Notes: generated from the sequence alone by a model not told the origin. 64,000 nucleotides of DNA from Kaistia defluvii (GCF_040548815.1 NZ_JBEPSM010000001.1:1178001-1242000), one strand, 5' to 3'. Shown: positions 36,510-46,531, counted from the stretch's first letter. Program-made: numbers and translations.

Positions 36510-37265
36510 TCAGATCACCTTAAATAGACGGTCAAAACGCACGGTCCAGGGCCACTTCCAGAATTGCCAGGCCTGGGCGCCCTCGTCGACGGAGAAGAAC
36601 ACCATGCCGGCGCGGCCTACAAAGTTCTCGAAGGGGACGTAGCCCACCGCGCCGAGCACTCGACTATCCGTCGAGTTGTCGCGGTTGTCGCCCATCATGA
36701 AGTAGTGGTCGGGAGGCACTTCATAGACCGGCGTATCGTCTGAGAAACTACGCGGATCGAGATCGAGCACGGTATAGCTCACGCCATTGGGGAGCGTTTC
36801 CTTGTAACGCGGGACGTGGGTCTCGGTTCCGAACTCGTCCTTGGTGACGTAGTCGTCGATCTTTTCCTTCGGCACCGGCGTGCCGTTGATCTGCAGGACG
36901 CCGTCGATCATCTGGATCTTGTCGCCCGGCAGGCCGATCACCCGCTTGATGTAGTCGACCGAGGGGTCGCGCGGCAGCTTGAAGACGGCGACATCGCCGC
37001 GCTCCGGCGGGGACGCCCAGATGCGCCCGGAAAACAGGTCCGGCGCGAAGGGGATGGAGTATTTGCTGTAGCCATAGGCGTATTTCGAGACGAACAGATA
37101 GTCGCCGACAAGCAAGGTCGACTTCATCGATCCCGAGGGAATATTGAACGGCTGGAACAGGAAGGTTCGAACGATGAGCGCCAGGATGAGCGCATTGATG
37201 ACGATCTTGACAGTCTCGCCCGTGCCGCCGCGCTCGGCCTTGTATTTTTCGCCCGCCACGCTCAT
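36510..37265 (-). CDS. lepB: Signal peptidase I
   Basis: 251-residue membrane serine protease that removes signal peptides from Sec and Tat substrates. N-terminal TM helix (about 20-36), catalytic S46 in NIPSGSMKSTL, catalytic K107 in YIKRVIGLPGDK, and the C-terminal MMGDNRDNSTDSR box are present. Start ATG 37265. Same strand as acpS upstream and rnc downstream. Confidence 0.96.
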   Translation of the reverse strand: MSVAGEKYKAERGGTGETVKIVINALILALIVRTFLFQPFNIPSGSMKSTLLVGDYLFVSKYAYGYSKYSIPFAPDLFSGRIWASPPERGDVAVFKLPRDPSVDYIKRVIGLPGDKIQMIDGVLQINGTPVPKEKIDDYVTKDEFGTETHVPRYKETLPNGVSYTVLDLDPRSFSDDTPVYEVPPDHYFMMGDNRDNSTDSRVLGAVGYVPFENFVGRAGMVFFSVDEGAQAWQFWKWPWTVRFDRLFKVI

Positions 37266-37424
37266 GCGTCCTTCCGATCCGTCTCGTTTGCAGTTCGCCG
37301 TCTGGCGGAGGTTGGTTCATACCGAGTCGGTGACATCAGCGCAACGCGTGCCCCCGCCTCGCCTCGAAATTGCATCGGCATTGCACGGCCCAACCCTCCT
37401 GCGAGCGCCAGAGCCGCGCGGGAA

Positions 37425-37829
37425 TCAGGCCGGATCCGGCAGCGCTTCGATGATCACGAAGGCCTGCGCCAGGGGATAATCGTCCGTGATGGTCAGGTGG
37501 ATCGCGGCGTGATGATTTGCCGGCATCATCTTCTCCAGCTGCGCGGCCGCGCCGCCCGTCAGCGCCATGGTCGGCTTGCCGCTGGGCAGGTTGACGACGC
37601 CCATGTCGCGCCAGAAGACGCCATGGTTGAGGCCGGTTCCCAACGCCTTGGAGCACGCCTCCTTGGCGGCAAAGCGCTTGGCATAAGAGGCGGCGCGCTC
37701 GGCCCGGCGGTCGGACTTCTTCTGCTCGATTTCCGTGAACACGCGCTGGGTGAAGCGCGTGCCAAACCGCTCCAGCGTCTTCTCCACGCGGCGGATATCG
37801 ATCAGGTCACTGCCAAGGCCCAGAATCAC
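37425..37829 (-). CDS. acpS: Holo-[acyl-carrier-protein] synthase
   Basis: 134 residues. Transfers 4'-phosphopantetheine from CoA to [23 protein letters not shown] (metal-binding Asp) and [15 protein letters not shown] (catalytic Glu) are the two family boxes. The GTG start overlaps the pdxJ stop in a GTGA junction; the frame open to 38105 lies inside pdxJ. Confidence 0.94.
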   Translation of the reverse strand: MILGLGSDLIDIRRVEKTLERFGTRFTQRVFTEIEQKKSDRRAERAASYAKRFAAKEACSKALGTGLNHGVFWRDMGVVNLPSGKPTMALTGGAAAQLEKMMPANHHAAIHLTITDDYPLAQAFVIIEALPDPA

Positions 37830-38623
37830 GACTGAGCCTCCGCCGCTTCCCGCCCCTCGTCCATCAGCGCGCGCATGGTGCGGATCGACTGCTCGAGCCC
37901 GACGAACACCGCCTCGCCGATCAGGAAATGGCCGATATTCAGTTCGCGGATGACCGGAATGGCGGCGATCGGCTTGACCGTATCGTAGTTCAGCCCATGT
38001 CCCGCATGGATCTCGATCCCGAACTTGGCACCATAGTGCGCCGCGTCCTCGATCCGGGCCCGCTCGCGCTCGAACGCCTCGGGGCCTTCCAGGAAGGCCT
38101 CGCAATAGGTGCCGGTATGCAGTTCCACCACCGGCGCTCCGAGCGCCAGCGCGGCGTCGATCTGCTGCCGATCGGCGGCGATGAAGAGGGACACGCGGAT
38201 CTTGGCCGAGTTGAGTTCCCGGACCAAGGGCACGAGATGCGCGAGCTGGCCGGCGGCATCCAGCCCGCCTTCGGTCGTCCGCTCCTCGCGCCGCTCCGGC
38301 ACCAGGCAGACGGCATGCGGCTGGACGCGCAGGGCGATGTCGACCATTTCGCGGGTCGCGGCCATCTCGAAATTGAGCGGCAGGGCGATCTCGGCGCGCA
38401 GACGATCGATGTCGCTGTCGATGATATGGCGCCGATCCTCGCGCAGATGCGCGGTGATTCCATCGGCGCCAGCCGCCGCCGCGAGGACTGCCGCGCGCAC
38501 CGGATCGGGATGCACCCCGCCCCGCGCATTGCGGATGGTGGCGACGTGGTCGACGTTGATCCCAAGTCGCAGCTCATTGCGGACAGTCACGGCGTATTTT
38601 CCCTCACTCGATGCGGTCGTCAC
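37826..38623 (-). CDS. pdxJ: Pyridoxine 5'-phosphate synthase
   Basis: 265 residues. Condenses 1-deoxyxylulose 5-phosphate with 3-amino-2-oxopropyl phosphate to make pyridoxine 5'-phosphate. [17 protein letters not shown], then [30 protein letters not shown] and [11 protein letters not shown] define the TIM-barrel active site. GTG 38623 overlaps the upstream stop (GTGA). An internal GTG 12 codons later, with GAGGGA about nine bases upstream, would give a product closer in length to E. coli PdxJ (243 residues). Confidence 0.94.
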   Translation of the reverse strand: MTTASSEGKYAVTVRNELRLGINVDHVATIRNARGGVHPDPVRAAVLAAAAGADGITAHLREDRRHIIDSDIDRLRAEIALPLNFEMAATREMVDIALRVQPHAVCLVPERREERTTEGGLDAAGQLAHLVPLVRELNSAKIRVSLFIAADRQQIDAALALGAPVVELHTGTYCEAFLEGPEAFERERARIEDAAHYGAKFGIEIHAGHGLNYDTVKPIAAIPVIRELNIGHFLIGEAVFVGLEQSIRTMRALMDEGREAAEAQS

Positions 38624-39186
38624 TTACCATGCAGTGCGCCGCGCCGAACCGCAAAGCGCTGGCGGCGCGACGATTGGAAACTCTGCGCCGCGATATAGAC
38701 CAGGACGTAGGAAAGCCCGCCAAATACCAAAGCGAGCGGGACCGCGCCGACCAGCATCGGCTCGATGATCGGCCAGATCTCGCGCCATGATTCGGTCAGC
38801 AGCTTGTGGCGGAGATCGTGGAAGTCGAGCTTCTCCGGCGCCATGCCGAACCAGCCGAGAATCAGGCTTCCCGTCTCGTAGGTACCGACCCAGATCAGCG
38901 GGAAGGTCAGCGGATTGCCGATCGTCGTGCCGAGCACGGCCGCGAGCACATTGCCCCGGACGAGGAAGGCGACGACGAAGCAGAGCAGATAGTGGAAGCC
39001 GATGAATGGCGTCATCGCCAGCGCCACGCCGGAGGCAAAGCCGGCCGCGATGGAATGGGGCGAGCCGGACAGGCGCAGCAGCCGCTTGCCATAGTACCGA
39101 AGCGCTCGCGACCACCCGCCCTTCGGCCACATGAAGTGGTTCAGCTTCTGATGAAACTTGAGCGGGCGGCGGCGACGGAAGAGCAT
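38620..39186 (-). CDS. DUF2062 domain-containing membrane protein
   Basis: 188 residues. A basic N-terminus ([28 protein letters not shown] broken by W/R-rich residues) is followed by three or four hydrophobic segments with the DUF2062 signature [23 protein letters not shown] and [13 protein letters not shown]. Function unknown in the family. Between pyrE and pdxJ, as usual in Rhizobiales; coupled to pdxJ by a GTGA overlap. Confidence 0.9.
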   Translation of the reverse strand: MLFRRRRPLKFHQKLNHFMWPKGGWSRALRYYGKRLLRLSGSPHSIAAGFASGVALAMTPFIGFHYLLCFVVAFLVRGNVLAAVLGTTIGNPLTFPLIWVGTYETGSLILGWFGMAPEKLDFHDLRHKLLTESWREIWPIIEPMLVGAVPLALVFGGLSYVLVYIAAQSFQSSRRQRFAVRRGALHGK

Positions 39187-39202
39187 GATGGGGGCTTCGG
39201 CC

Positions 39203-39781
39203 TCAGGCCAGGCTGCGGCTGCCGGGCTTGACGGGCGGGATGGCGGCGAGCTCCGGCGGCAGTTGATCGACCGGATAGGCCGGCACCTTGTAGCGCGTCA
39301 GCGAAATCAGCGGCACGCCCACCTCGGCCTCGCCGTCCGAGCGGTCGATCAGACAGGCGGCGGCGACAACATCGCCGCCAATGGCGCGGATCGCGGTGAT
39401 CGTCTCGCGGATCGAAAGTCCGGTGCTGACGATATCCTCGACGACGAGAATCCTGGCATTGGCGGGCAGTTCGAAACGACGCAGCCGGAATTCGCCCTGC
39501 TCGCGCTCCACCCACATGGCGGGCACGCCGAGATGGCGCGCGGTCTCATAGCCGGGGATCAGGCCGCCCAAAGCCGGCGACACGACGAGATCGAAGTCGA
39601 CGCCCGACTCCCGGATCTTCTCGGCCAGCGCCTTGCACAGCCGCTCGGTCCGGTCCGGATACATGAAGACGCGCGCCTTCTGCAGGAAGATCGGACTGCG
39701 CAGGCCGGAACTCAGGATGAAATGCCCCTCGAGTAGAGCGCCGGATTCGCGGAAGACGTCGAGGATTTCGGCTTGGTTCAT
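39203..39781 (-). CDS. pyrE: Orotate phosphoribosyltransferase
   Basis: 192 residues. Converts orotate and PRPP to OMP in pyrimidine synthesis. The PRPP-binding loop [14 protein letters not shown] and the [13 protein letters not shown] and [14 protein letters not shown] boxes are present. It belongs to the form found in archaea and alphaproteobacteria rather than the longer E. coli type. Sits 40 bases after rel and 16 bases before DUF2062. Confidence 0.95.
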   Translation of the reverse strand: MNQAEILDVFRESGALLEGHFILSSGLRSPIFLQKARVFMYPDRTERLCKALAEKIRESGVDFDLVVSPALGGLIPGYETARHLGVPAMWVEREQGEFRLRRFELPANARILVVEDIVSTGLSIRETITAIRAIGGDVVAAACLIDRSDGEAEVGVPLISLTRYKVPAYPVDQLPPELAAIPPVKPGSRSLA

Positions 39782-39821
39782 TCTGTGTCCAGTCCAGGTC
39801 TAGTCGCTGCGATCATCGGCA

Positions 39822-42029
39822 TCAGGCATTCACGCGGCTTGCCGCGCTGACGACGTGACGCTCGCGAAGATCGCTCAAGAGGCGGTTGAGGTGCTTGAGA
39901 TCCCATACTTCCAGATCGATGGCCAGTTCCGAGAAGTCCGGTGCGCTCTTCACGATCCGCAGGTTCGAGATGTTGCCGTCATTGTCGGCGATGATCTGGG
40001 CGATCTGCGCCAGCGTGCCGGGTTCGTTGATTGCCGTCACCTCGATGCGGGCCGGGAAACGCTCGCGATTGGCTGCGTCGATATCCCAGCGCACGTCCAG
40101 CCAGCGATCGGGCTCGTCGTCAAAATCCTTCAGGGCCGGCGACTGGATCGGATAGATCGTGATCCCCTCGCCCGGCGTCATGATGCCGACGATCCGGTCG
40201 CCCGGCACCGCGCCGGCTTCCGGCGCGAAGCGAACCGGCATGTCGCCATGCAGGCCGCGAATCGGGATGGCCGGTAGTTCGGCCTGGCTTTCCCCGTTCG
40301 GCACGCGGAACATCATGCCGGAGCCCTTCTTGAGGCCGAACCAGCCGGGCTCGCCGCCCATGCCGTTGCCGCCCTTGGGCACGGCGGCGCGCTCTTCCTT
40401 GTGATCGGGATAGACGGCCTTCAGCACATTGACGGACGGGATTTCGCCCCGGCCGACGGAGGCCAGCATGTCCTCGATGTTCTGCTGCGCCAGGCGCGGC
40501 AGCGCGGCCTTCAGGCGATCTTCGGAGAAATCGCGCCCTGCCCGCTCGAAGGCGCGCTCGACGATCTTGCGGCCGAGGCCGGCATATTGCTTGCGGATCG
40601 CGGTGCGGGCGGCGCGGCGGATCGAGGCGCGCGCCTTGCCGGTGATGGCGATCGATTCCCAGGCCGGCGGCGGCACCTGCGCCTTGGAGCAGATGATCTC
40701 GACCTCGTCGCCATTATGCAGCTCGGTGGTCAGCGGCATCATCCGGCCGTTGATCTTGCAGCCGACGCAGGTGTCGCCAATGTCGGTATGTACCGCATAG
40801 GCGAAGTCGATCGGCGTCGCGCCGCGCGGCAGTGCGATCAGCCGCCCCTTCGGCGTGAAGCAGAACACCTGGTCGTGGAACAGCTCGAGCTTGGTGTTCT
40901 CCAGGAACTCTTCCGGCGTATCGCCCTCGGCCAGCATCTCGACGGTGCGGCGCAGCCAGGTATAGGCGCGGCTCTCGTCGGAAAGATTGCCGTTGCCCTT
41001 GTCCTTGTAGAGCGCATGCGCGGCGATGCCGTATTCGGCGACGTCATCCATCTCGCGCGTGCGGATCTGCAGCTCGACGCGCTGGCGGCCAGGGCCGACC
41101 ACGGTGGTGTGGATCGAGCGGTAGTCGTTCTGCTTCGGCGTCGAGATGTAGTCCTTGAACCGACCGGGCACGGTCGGCCAGGTCGTATGGACGATGCCAA
41201 GCGCCGCATAGCACTCCGCCGTCGTCTCGAGAATGACGCGGAAGCCGATGATGTCGGAAAGCTGCTCGAACGAGATCGCCTTGCGTTCCATCTTCCGGAA
41301 AATGGAATAGGGGCGCTTGGTGCGGCCGAAGACCTTGGCCTTCATGCCGTGCTTCTCAAGCTTCTCGCGCAGGTCCTTCTCGATCGCCTCGATCAGGCTC
41401 TCGTTGCGGGTTCGCACCTCGGCGAGCCGGCTGGTGACGGCGAGATGCGCTTCCGGATTGACGACCGCGAAGGCGAGCTCTTCCAGCTCCTCGCGCATGT
41501 CGTGCATGCCCATGCGGCCGGCCAGCGGCGCATAGATCTCCAGCGTTTCCTCGGCGATCCGGCCGCGCTTCTCCTCCGGCATGAAGTGCAGCGTGCGCAT
41601 GTTGTGGAGCCGGTCGGCCAGCTTCACCAGCAGCACGCGCACGTCTTCCGAGATGGCGAGCAGGAGCTTGCGGAAATTCTCGGCCTGCGCGGCCTTCTTG
41701 GTCACCAGATCGAGGCGCTTGATCTTGGTGAGGCCCTCGACCAGCCGGCCGATATCCTCGCCGAACATGCCGTCGATTTCCGAACGCGTTGCGTCCGTGT
41801 CCTCAATGGTGTCATGCAGCAGCGCCACCGCGATGGTGGCGTCGTCGAGCTTCAGATCGGTGAGGATGCCGGCGACTTCGAGCGGATGCGAAAAGTAGGG
41901 GTCGCCATTGGCGCGCCGCTGCGAGCCATGCTTCTGCATGGCATAGACATAGGCCTTGTTCAAAAGCCCCTCGTCGGCCTGCGGGTTGTACCGTTGGACA
42001 CGCTCGAGGAGTTCATACTGGCGCATCAT
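39822..42029 (-). CDS. rel: Bifunctional (p)ppGpp synthetase/hydrolase, Rel/Spo type
   Basis: 735 residues, long RSH enzyme. HD hydrolase domain (YFSHPLEVAGIL, LLHDTIEDTDAT) near 45-75, synthetase domain (KVFGRTKRPYSIFRKMERK, LSDIIGFRVI) near 235-350, TGS (FCFTPKGRLIALPRGATPIDFAYAVHT) near 390-450 and a C-terminal ACT domain. Both active centres look intact, so it should make and degrade (p)ppGpp, as the single RSH of most Hyphomicrobiales. Placed right after rpoZ, as spoT is in E. coli. Two tandem ATG codons mark the start. Confidence 0.96.
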   Translation of the reverse strand: MMRQYELLERVQRYNPQADEGLLNKAYVYAMQKHGSQRRANGDPYFSHPLEVAGILTDLKLDDATIAVALLHDTIEDTDATRSEIDGMFGEDIGRLVEGLTKIKRLDLVTKKAAQAENFRKLLLAISEDVRVLLVKLADRLHNMRTLHFMPEEKRGRIAEETLEIYAPLAGRMGMHDMREELEELAFAVVNPEAHLAVTSRLAEVRTRNESLIEAIEKDLREKLEKHGMKAKVFGRTKRPYSIFRKMERKAISFEQLSDIIGFRVILETTAECYAALGIVHTTWPTVPGRFKDYISTPKQNDYRSIHTTVVGPGRQRVELQIRTREMDDVAEYGIAAHALYKDKGNGNLSDESRAYTWLRRTVEMLAEGDTPEEFLENTKLELFHDQVFCFTPKGRLIALPRGATPIDFAYAVHTDIGDTCVGCKINGRMMPLTTELHNGDEVEIICSKAQVPPPAWESIAITGKARASIRRAARTAIRKQYAGLGRKIVERAFERAGRDFSEDRLKAALPRLAQQNIEDMLASVGRGEIPSVNVLKAVYPDHKEERAAVPKGGNGMGGEPGWFGLKKGSGMMFRVPNGESQAELPAIPIRGLHGDMPVRFAPEAGAVPGDRIVGIMTPGEGITIYPIQSPALKDFDDEPDRWLDVRWDIDAANRERFPARIEVTAINEPGTLAQIAQIIADNDGNISNLRIVKSAPDFSELAIDLEVWDLKHLNRLLSDLRERHVVSAASRVNA

Positions 42030-42151
42030 GGCGCTATATCCGAAGGCACGCGAATAGGCCGGGAATGACCCGGCCGGATGGCTACCCGTTCATATAGGAT
42101 AGCGAGCGCGGCCAAACGACAAGCGGTTTGGCCGCGGCGCGACGTTGTGCC

Positions 42152-42526
42152 TTAGAAGTCGTCCTGCTTATCCGGCGGGACCATGTTCTCGAGGCCGCGC
42201 AGCAGCTCTTCTTCCGACATGCGGTCGAAGGCGACGCCATTGTCCTCGTCCGAAGAATCCTCGGCGAGAAGCTGCATATCCTGCTCGGGCTCGTCGACCT
42301 CGACGTACTTCTGCAGGGAATGGATCAGGTCTTCCTTGAGATCGTCGGGATGGACGGTCTCGTCAGCGATCTCGCGCAGAGCGACGACGGGGTTCTTGTC
42401 GTTGTCGCGGGCGATGGTCAGCGGCGAGCCGCTGGCGATCATGCGAGCGCGATGGCCGGCAAGGAGCACCAGTTCGAAGCGGTTCTCGACCTTGTCGACG
42501 CAATCTTCCACGGTGACGCGCGCCAT
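42152..42526 (-). CDS. rpoZ: DNA-directed RNA polymerase subunit omega
   Basis: 124 residues. [33 protein letters not shown] is the conserved omega fold that clamps the beta' C-terminus; the acidic C-terminal tail ([19 protein letters not shown]) is typical of alphaproteobacteria. It is first in the leftward cluster and 122 bases upstream of rel. Confidence 0.96.
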   Translation of the reverse strand: MARVTVEDCVDKVENRFELVLLAGHRARMIASGSPLTIARDNDKNPVVALREIADETVHPDDLKEDLIHSLQKYVEVDEPEQDMQLLAEDSSDEDNGVAFDRMSEEELLRGLENMVPPDKQDDF

Positions 42527-42676
42527 GTCAGGTCTCCTGTTCGGAAAAGTCTGGGGTTCAAGCGCGCATGAATAAGTGCGCGGGCTTCCGAATGCAAGAG
42601 ATTATACAGCCTGCCCTGCCCCCGTGCACGCGCCGGATGTCATGGCTAGGCGCCCGCAATCGAACACGGCGAATTG

Positions 42677-42704
42677 TTTGCTGGCAAGGCGGCGAGGCTA
42701 TATT
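42677..42704 (+). promoter_or_regulatory. Promoter candidate for the NYN-domain gene
   Basis: TTTGCT (42677-42682), 16 bases, then TATATT (42699-42704) in the 255-base divergent gap. The -35 is weak; the -10 is good. It would give a leader of about 70 bases. Confidence 0.35.
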
Positions 42705-42781
42705 GATGCGGGATTGCCTGCTTCGAGTCGGCCCGTTGGGGCCGCTAATGCCGCTATCCCTTTTCATTATGGATATTGAAC

Positions 42782-43384
42782 ATGTTTGACGCTCGCGAAA
42801 AAATCGCCCTGTTCATCGATGGCGCGAATCTCTACGCCACCGCCAAGTCCCTCGCCTTCGACATCGACTACAAGAAGCTGCTCGGCGAGTTCCAGAGCAA
42901 GGGCTACCTGATGCGCGCCTACTACTATACGGCGCTGTCGGAAGATCAGGAGTACTCCTCGATCCGCCCGCTGATCGACTGGCTCGACTATAATGGCTAC
43001 ACGGTCGTGACCAAACCGACCAAGGAGTTTTTCGACGCTGCGGGTCGCCGCAAGGTCAAGGGCAACATGGATATCGAGCTCGCCGTGCATGTGATGGAGG
43101 TGGCGGAATTCGTCGACCATGTCGTGCTGTTCTCCGGCGACGGCGATTTCCGCTCGCTGGTCGAAGCCGTGCAACGCAAGGGTCGCAAGGTCTCCGTGAT
43201 CTCGACGCTCGCGACCCAGCCGCCGATGATCGCCGATGAGCTTCGCCGCCAGGCGGACCATTTCATCGATCTCGTGACGCTGCAGAGCCGAATCGGCCGC
43301 GACCCGTCCGAGCGCACACACCGCAGCTCGGAGCGCCAGCAGGCAACCAGCGGCTTCGAGGACGGCTTCGAGGACGAGATCTGA
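42782..43384 (+). CDS. NYN-domain (LabA-like) protein, putative RNase
   Basis: 200 residues. The NYN/PIN-like acidic set is visible: D13 and N16 in ALFIDGANLYA, the Asp/Glu of KGNMDIELAVHVMEVAE, and SGDGDFRSLVEAVQRKG. NYN proteins are predicted or shown Mg2+-dependent RNases, and LabA-type members are uncharacterised in most bacteria. A 35-residue polar, acidic C-terminus follows. ATG 42782 was chosen over an in-frame TTG six bases earlier. Divergent from rpoZ. Confidence 0.88.
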   Translation: MFDAREKIALFIDGANLYATAKSLAFDIDYKKLLGEFQSKGYLMRAYYYTALSEDQEYSSIRPLIDWLDYNGYTVVTKPTKEFFDAAGRRKVKGNMDIELAVHVMEVAEFVDHVVLFSGDGDFRSLVEAVQRKGRKVSVISTLATQPPMIADELRRQADHFIDLVTLQSRIGRDPSERTHRSSERQQATSGFEDGFEDEI

Positions 43385-43431
43385 GCCCGACCCAACTCGA
43401 TCCCGATCGCCCTTAGCGAGACTTCACACCC

Positions 43432-44082
43432 GTGCCGCTTACCGCTTCCGATCCCGGGCGCAATTGCCCGCTCTGCCCGCGCCTCGTGGCGTTTCGCGAA
43501 GAGTGGCGGGCGAAGCAGCCCGAGTGGAACAATGCGCCGGTTCCGTCCTTTGGCGTTGAGGAAGGCCGGCTGCTGATCGTCGGGCTGGCGCCAGGCCTGC
43601 GGGGCGCCAACCGGACCGGCCGGCCGTTCACCGGCGACTATGCGGGCGACCTGCTCTACCAGACCATGCTCGACTTCGGCTTTGCCCGCGGCGTCTTCGA
43701 GACGCGGCCCGACGACAGCCTGACGCCGATCGACACGGCCATCACCAATGCCGTTCGCTGCGTCCCCCCGGAGAATAAGCCGACGACCGACGAGATCCGG
43801 ACCTGCCGCACGTTCCTGTCCGGCACGGTGGCGACCATGCCTCGCCTGCGCGCCATCATCGCGCTGGGAAAGATCGCGCATGACAGCGCTGTCGTGGCGC
43901 TGGGCGAACGCATGTCGCGACACAAGTTCGGACATCGCGCACGGCATAACATCGGTTCACTTAGCGTTTTTGACAGCTACCACTGCTCGCGTTACAACAC
44001 GAACACCGGCGTGCTCACGCCGGAAATGTTCCGCGCCGTCTTTTCCGACGTCCGCGCGTTTCTGGATTCCGACGGCAGCTGA
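43432..44082 (+). CDS. Family 5 uracil-DNA glycosylase (UdgB)
   Basis: 216 residues. Four Cys for the [4Fe-4S] cluster: C12 and C15 (NCPLCPRL), C110 and C125. The active-site loop LIVGLAPGLRGANRTGRPFTGDYAG is that of UDG family 5, which removes uracil and other deaminated bases. The C-terminal DSYHCSRYNTNTGVLT provides the catalytic His loop. It begins at GTG, 47 bases after the NYN gene, without a strong Shine-Dalgarno. Confidence 0.92.
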   Translation: MPLTASDPGRNCPLCPRLVAFREEWRAKQPEWNNAPVPSFGVEEGRLLIVGLAPGLRGANRTGRPFTGDYAGDLLYQTMLDFGFARGVFETRPDDSLTPIDTAITNAVRCVPPENKPTTDEIRTCRTFLSGTVATMPRLRAIIALGKIAHDSAVVALGERMSRHKFGHRARHNIGSLSVFDSYHCSRYNTNTGVLTPEMFRAVFSDVRAFLDSDGS

Positions 44083-44657
44083 CGCCGCTGAATCCGAGGG
44101 TGAGGGTGCAGTCGATCACTTCCTTCAAAGGGTGAGGTTCCGCCAGGAGCCGTAAGCGCCTCCCGAGCCCCCCCCTAAGAACCCATCTTTGCCGCCCTTA
44201 TCTCCCCGGACACCGGCCTGACCGTGAGCGGAGCCATGCCGCCCTCATCGGGCTCGCCCGGCCTGCCCGGCGCGCCGCATTCTGCGCCGCCTTCGCGAAA
44301 CGCCTTGCCAAAGGCGTTCTTCCACAAGCCCGCAAGCGGCTTTCCGCCGGGACTTCCAGCCCCTTCAGAAAAGGCAAAACGCACCTTGTCGCAAAATAGC
44401 AACTCAAGCTTACAATCATGACTCCATATCGGAGATGCGGCTGTTTTTGAGTTACGTGAATCATCTGGATGGGTAAGTTCATTTCACTTTCTACGAGTGA
44501 TTTGGAGAAAGTCCTGTCCGTTTCCCATGGGGGGTCGCGGACAGCTCATTGGCTGGGGGAATGAGGCACGGGGACGCCCCTTTCGGCGCGCTGGACACAG
44601 TGCGGACCGAAGGCAAGCAGACCGCCTTCCGATCCCCTGACAACCAGAGGTCAGGTA
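44083..44657. other. Long intergenic region and porin leader
   Basis: 575 bases without a convincing gene; short frames here are Pro/Ser-rich and lack ribosome binding sites. There is an AACGCCTT/AAGGCGTT hairpin near 44302-44321 without a T-tract. A candidate porin promoter has TTGTCG (44386-44391) and TACAAT (44411-44416), but the 19-base spacer is long. If used, the porin mRNA leader is about 235 bases, long enough for sRNA control. Confidence 0.5.
44636..44655 (+). promoter_or_regulatory. Hairpin over the porin ribosome binding site
   Basis: CCTGAC (44636-44641) pairs with GTCAGG (44650-44655); the loop AACCAGAG holds most of the AGAGG Shine-Dalgarno, two bases before ATG 44658. It could tune translation or be a target for antisense RNA. 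Confidence 0.5.
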
Positions 44658-45854
44658 ATGAACTTTAAGTCCCTTCTGCTCGGCTCCGCCGCAGCAATCG
44701 TGCTCGCTGGCGGCGCCCAGGCGGCCGATCTCACCGTCGCCGAGCCGGTTGACTATGTGAAGGTCTGCGACGCGTTCGGCGCGGGCTTCTTCTACTCCCC
44801 CGGCACCGACACCTGCATCAAGGTCGGCGGCTACGTCGAGTTCGGCACGAACTTCGGCGGCGGCGACTTCGGTGGCCTGAACAGCTCGAACAACAACTGG
44901 GGCAACTTCTACACGGAAGTCTCGATCCAGCTGACGGCCTCGTCGGTCACCGAATACGGTAACCTGACCGGCTTCATCGACATGCGCGCCAAGACCGGCA
45001 ACGACGCTGGCCAGGGCAGCGATCTGGCCGACTACATCAACACCTCGACGAATTCGGCATATGTCGACAGCGCCTATCTCGAGCTCGGCCCGATCAAGGC
45101 TGGTTACTTCACGTCGCTGTTCGACTTCGGCCGCGGCTATGACGACACCGGCATGTTCGGTTCGGATTCGACCACCGACCACATCCAGCTGACCTATGCC
45201 GTCAACGGATTCGGTCTGTCGCTGTCGGTGGAAGATCAGCGCGATCGCGGCTCGTACGCGTATATCAATGAAGACCTCGGCAATGACAACATTCCGGACA
45301 TCATCGCCGCTCTGACCTACTCGTCGGGCATCTTCAGTGCGAAGGTTGCCGGTGCTTACACGAATTCGGCAGCCGACATCATCACCGGCGAAGGCAAGGC
45401 CGGCTGGGCCATCGGTGGCGGCCTCGAGATCGCTCTCGACAACGTCTCCGCAGGCGATCGCTTCTTCGTGTCGGCAGCCTATGGTGACAATGCCAACTCG
45501 TTTACCGGCATCTCCGGCGGAACCTCGGTGGTCGGCGCGCTGGGCGTAGACGACAACCTCTTCTCCGTCGCAGCGGGCTCGAGCTGGAGCGCACTGGCTT
45601 CGTACAAGCACGTTTGGACGCCGCAGCTCTGGTCGTCGCTCTCGGGCGGCTACGCCAACTTTGACGGTTCGGACAGCCTCGACGGCCTGACGATCGACGC
45701 TTGGCGCGTTGGCTTCAACACCGCCTATACCCCGGTCAAGGGTCTCGATCTCGTCGCCGACGTCTTCTACACGGACGTCGACGTCAAGACCCCGGTTGCT
45801 GACGCTTCGGGCGACTCCTGGACGGCCAACCTGTTCCTGAAGCGCTCCTGGTAA
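44658..45854 (+). CDS. Outer-membrane porin, rhizobial type
   Basis: 398 residues. Signal peptide (MNFKSLLLGSAAAIVLAGGA then QA-AD), then the conserved opening PVDYVKVCDAFGAGFFYSPG..CIKVGGYVEFG of the alphaproteobacterial porin family, with two Cys likely disulfide-bonded. Alternating beta strands follow, ending in NLFLKRSW with a C-terminal aromatic residue for BAM recognition. Forms a trimeric 16-stranded general diffusion pore. Monocistronic, with a strong terminator. The low-GC-rich third positions and many Asn/Ser codons suggest high expression. Confidence 0.92.
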   Translation: MNFKSLLLGSAAAIVLAGGAQAADLTVAEPVDYVKVCDAFGAGFFYSPGTDTCIKVGGYVEFGTNFGGGDFGGLNSSNNNWGNFYTEVSIQLTASSVTEYGNLTGFIDMRAKTGNDAGQGSDLADYINTSTNSAYVDSAYLELGPIKAGYFTSLFDFGRGYDDTGMFGSDSTTDHIQLTYAVNGFGLSLSVEDQRDRGSYAYINEDLGNDNIPDIIAALTYSSGIFSAKVAGAYTNSAADIITGEGKAGWAIGGGLEIALDNVSAGDRFFVSAAYGDNANSFTGISGGTSVVGALGVDDNLFSVAAGSSWSALASYKHVWTPQLWSSLSGGYANFDGSDSLDGLTIDAWRVGFNTAYTPVKGLDLVADVFYTDVDVKTPVADASGDSWTANLFLKRSW

Positions 45855-45916
45855 TTCCAGGTCGCATCAGCGATCTCGCGTCCGGTGGCCCTCCCCACCG
45901 GACGTACAGGTTAGAA

Positions 45917-45947
45917 AGCTCCGCCGCATTGCGGCGGGGCTTTTTTT
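45917..45947 (+). terminator. Rho-independent terminator of the porin gene
   Basis: AGCTCCGCCGC (45917-45927), loop ATT, GCGGCGGGGCT (45931-45941), then seven T in total. One G-U pair in an otherwise perfect 11-bp stem. Confidence 0.92.
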
Positions 45948-45980
45948 ATGTGGTCAGGCCTTGGTTCGCCGACGCGCAAC

Positions 45981-46013
45981 AAAAAAGCCCGACTGCATCG
46001 CGGCCGGGCTTTT
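45981..46013 (-). terminator. Terminator of dapA-smpB (bidirectional type)
   Basis: AAAAGCCCG (45983-45991) and CGGGCTTTT (46005-46013) form a 9-bp stem. On the minus strand it is followed by a T6 run (45986-45981). It starts about 30 bases after the smpB stop and can also back up the porin terminator on the plus strand. Confidence 0.8.
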
Positions 46014-46043
46014 GCATTTCATCCAGCTGCCAGAGCGGGCTTG

Positions 46044-46520
46044 TCAGCCCTTGTCGCGCATCAGGCGACCCTTTTCGCGGTTCCAGTCGCGCGCCTTCTC
46101 GGTCTGGCGCTTGTCGTGTTCTTTCTTGCCGCGCGCCAGCGCGATCTCGACCTTGGCCCGGCCCTTCTCGTTAAAGTATATCTTCAACGCGACGATCGTC
46201 ATGCCCTGGCGCTGCACAGCCTGCGAGAGCTTGGCGATCTCCTTCTTGTGCAGCAGCAGCTTTCGCGGCCGGCGGGTCTCGTGATTGAACTGGTTGGCCT
46301 GCAGATATTCCGGGATATAGGCGTTATACAGCCAGACCTCGCCGCCCTTTTCGGCCGCGTAGGAATCGCCGATCGTGCTGCGGCCGCCGCGCAGCGACTT
46401 GATCTCCGTGCCGGTCAGCATGATGCCGGCCTCGAAGACGTCGCCGATCTCGTAGTCGAACCGTGCGCGTCGATTGTCGGCGGCAAGCCGATAGCGCGGA
46501 TCGCCCGTGCCGCTACTCAT
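46044..46520 (-). CDS. smpB: SsrA-binding protein SmpB
   Basis: 158 residues. Binds tmRNA and delivers it to stalled ribosomes. [31 protein letters not shown] is the OB-fold start; [12 protein letters not shown] and the basic C-terminal tail ([15 protein letters not shown]) that enters the decoding centre are present. Eleven bases after dapA on the same strand. The tmRNA gene is not in the window. Confidence 0.96.
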   Translation of the reverse strand: MSSGTGDPRYRLAADNRRARFDYEIGDVFEAGIMLTGTEIKSLRGGRSTIGDSYAAEKGGEVWLYNAYIPEYLQANQFNHETRRPRKLLLHKKEIAKLSQAVQRQGMTIVALKIYFNEKGRAKVEIALARGKKEHDKRQTEKARDWNREKGRLMRDKG

Positions 46521-46531
46521 GATTCAATGCC

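Noticed and set aside
44224..44421. 65-codon Pro/Ser-rich frame before the porin
   Set aside because: GTG start without Shine-Dalgarno, low-complexity, overlapping the putative porin promoter.
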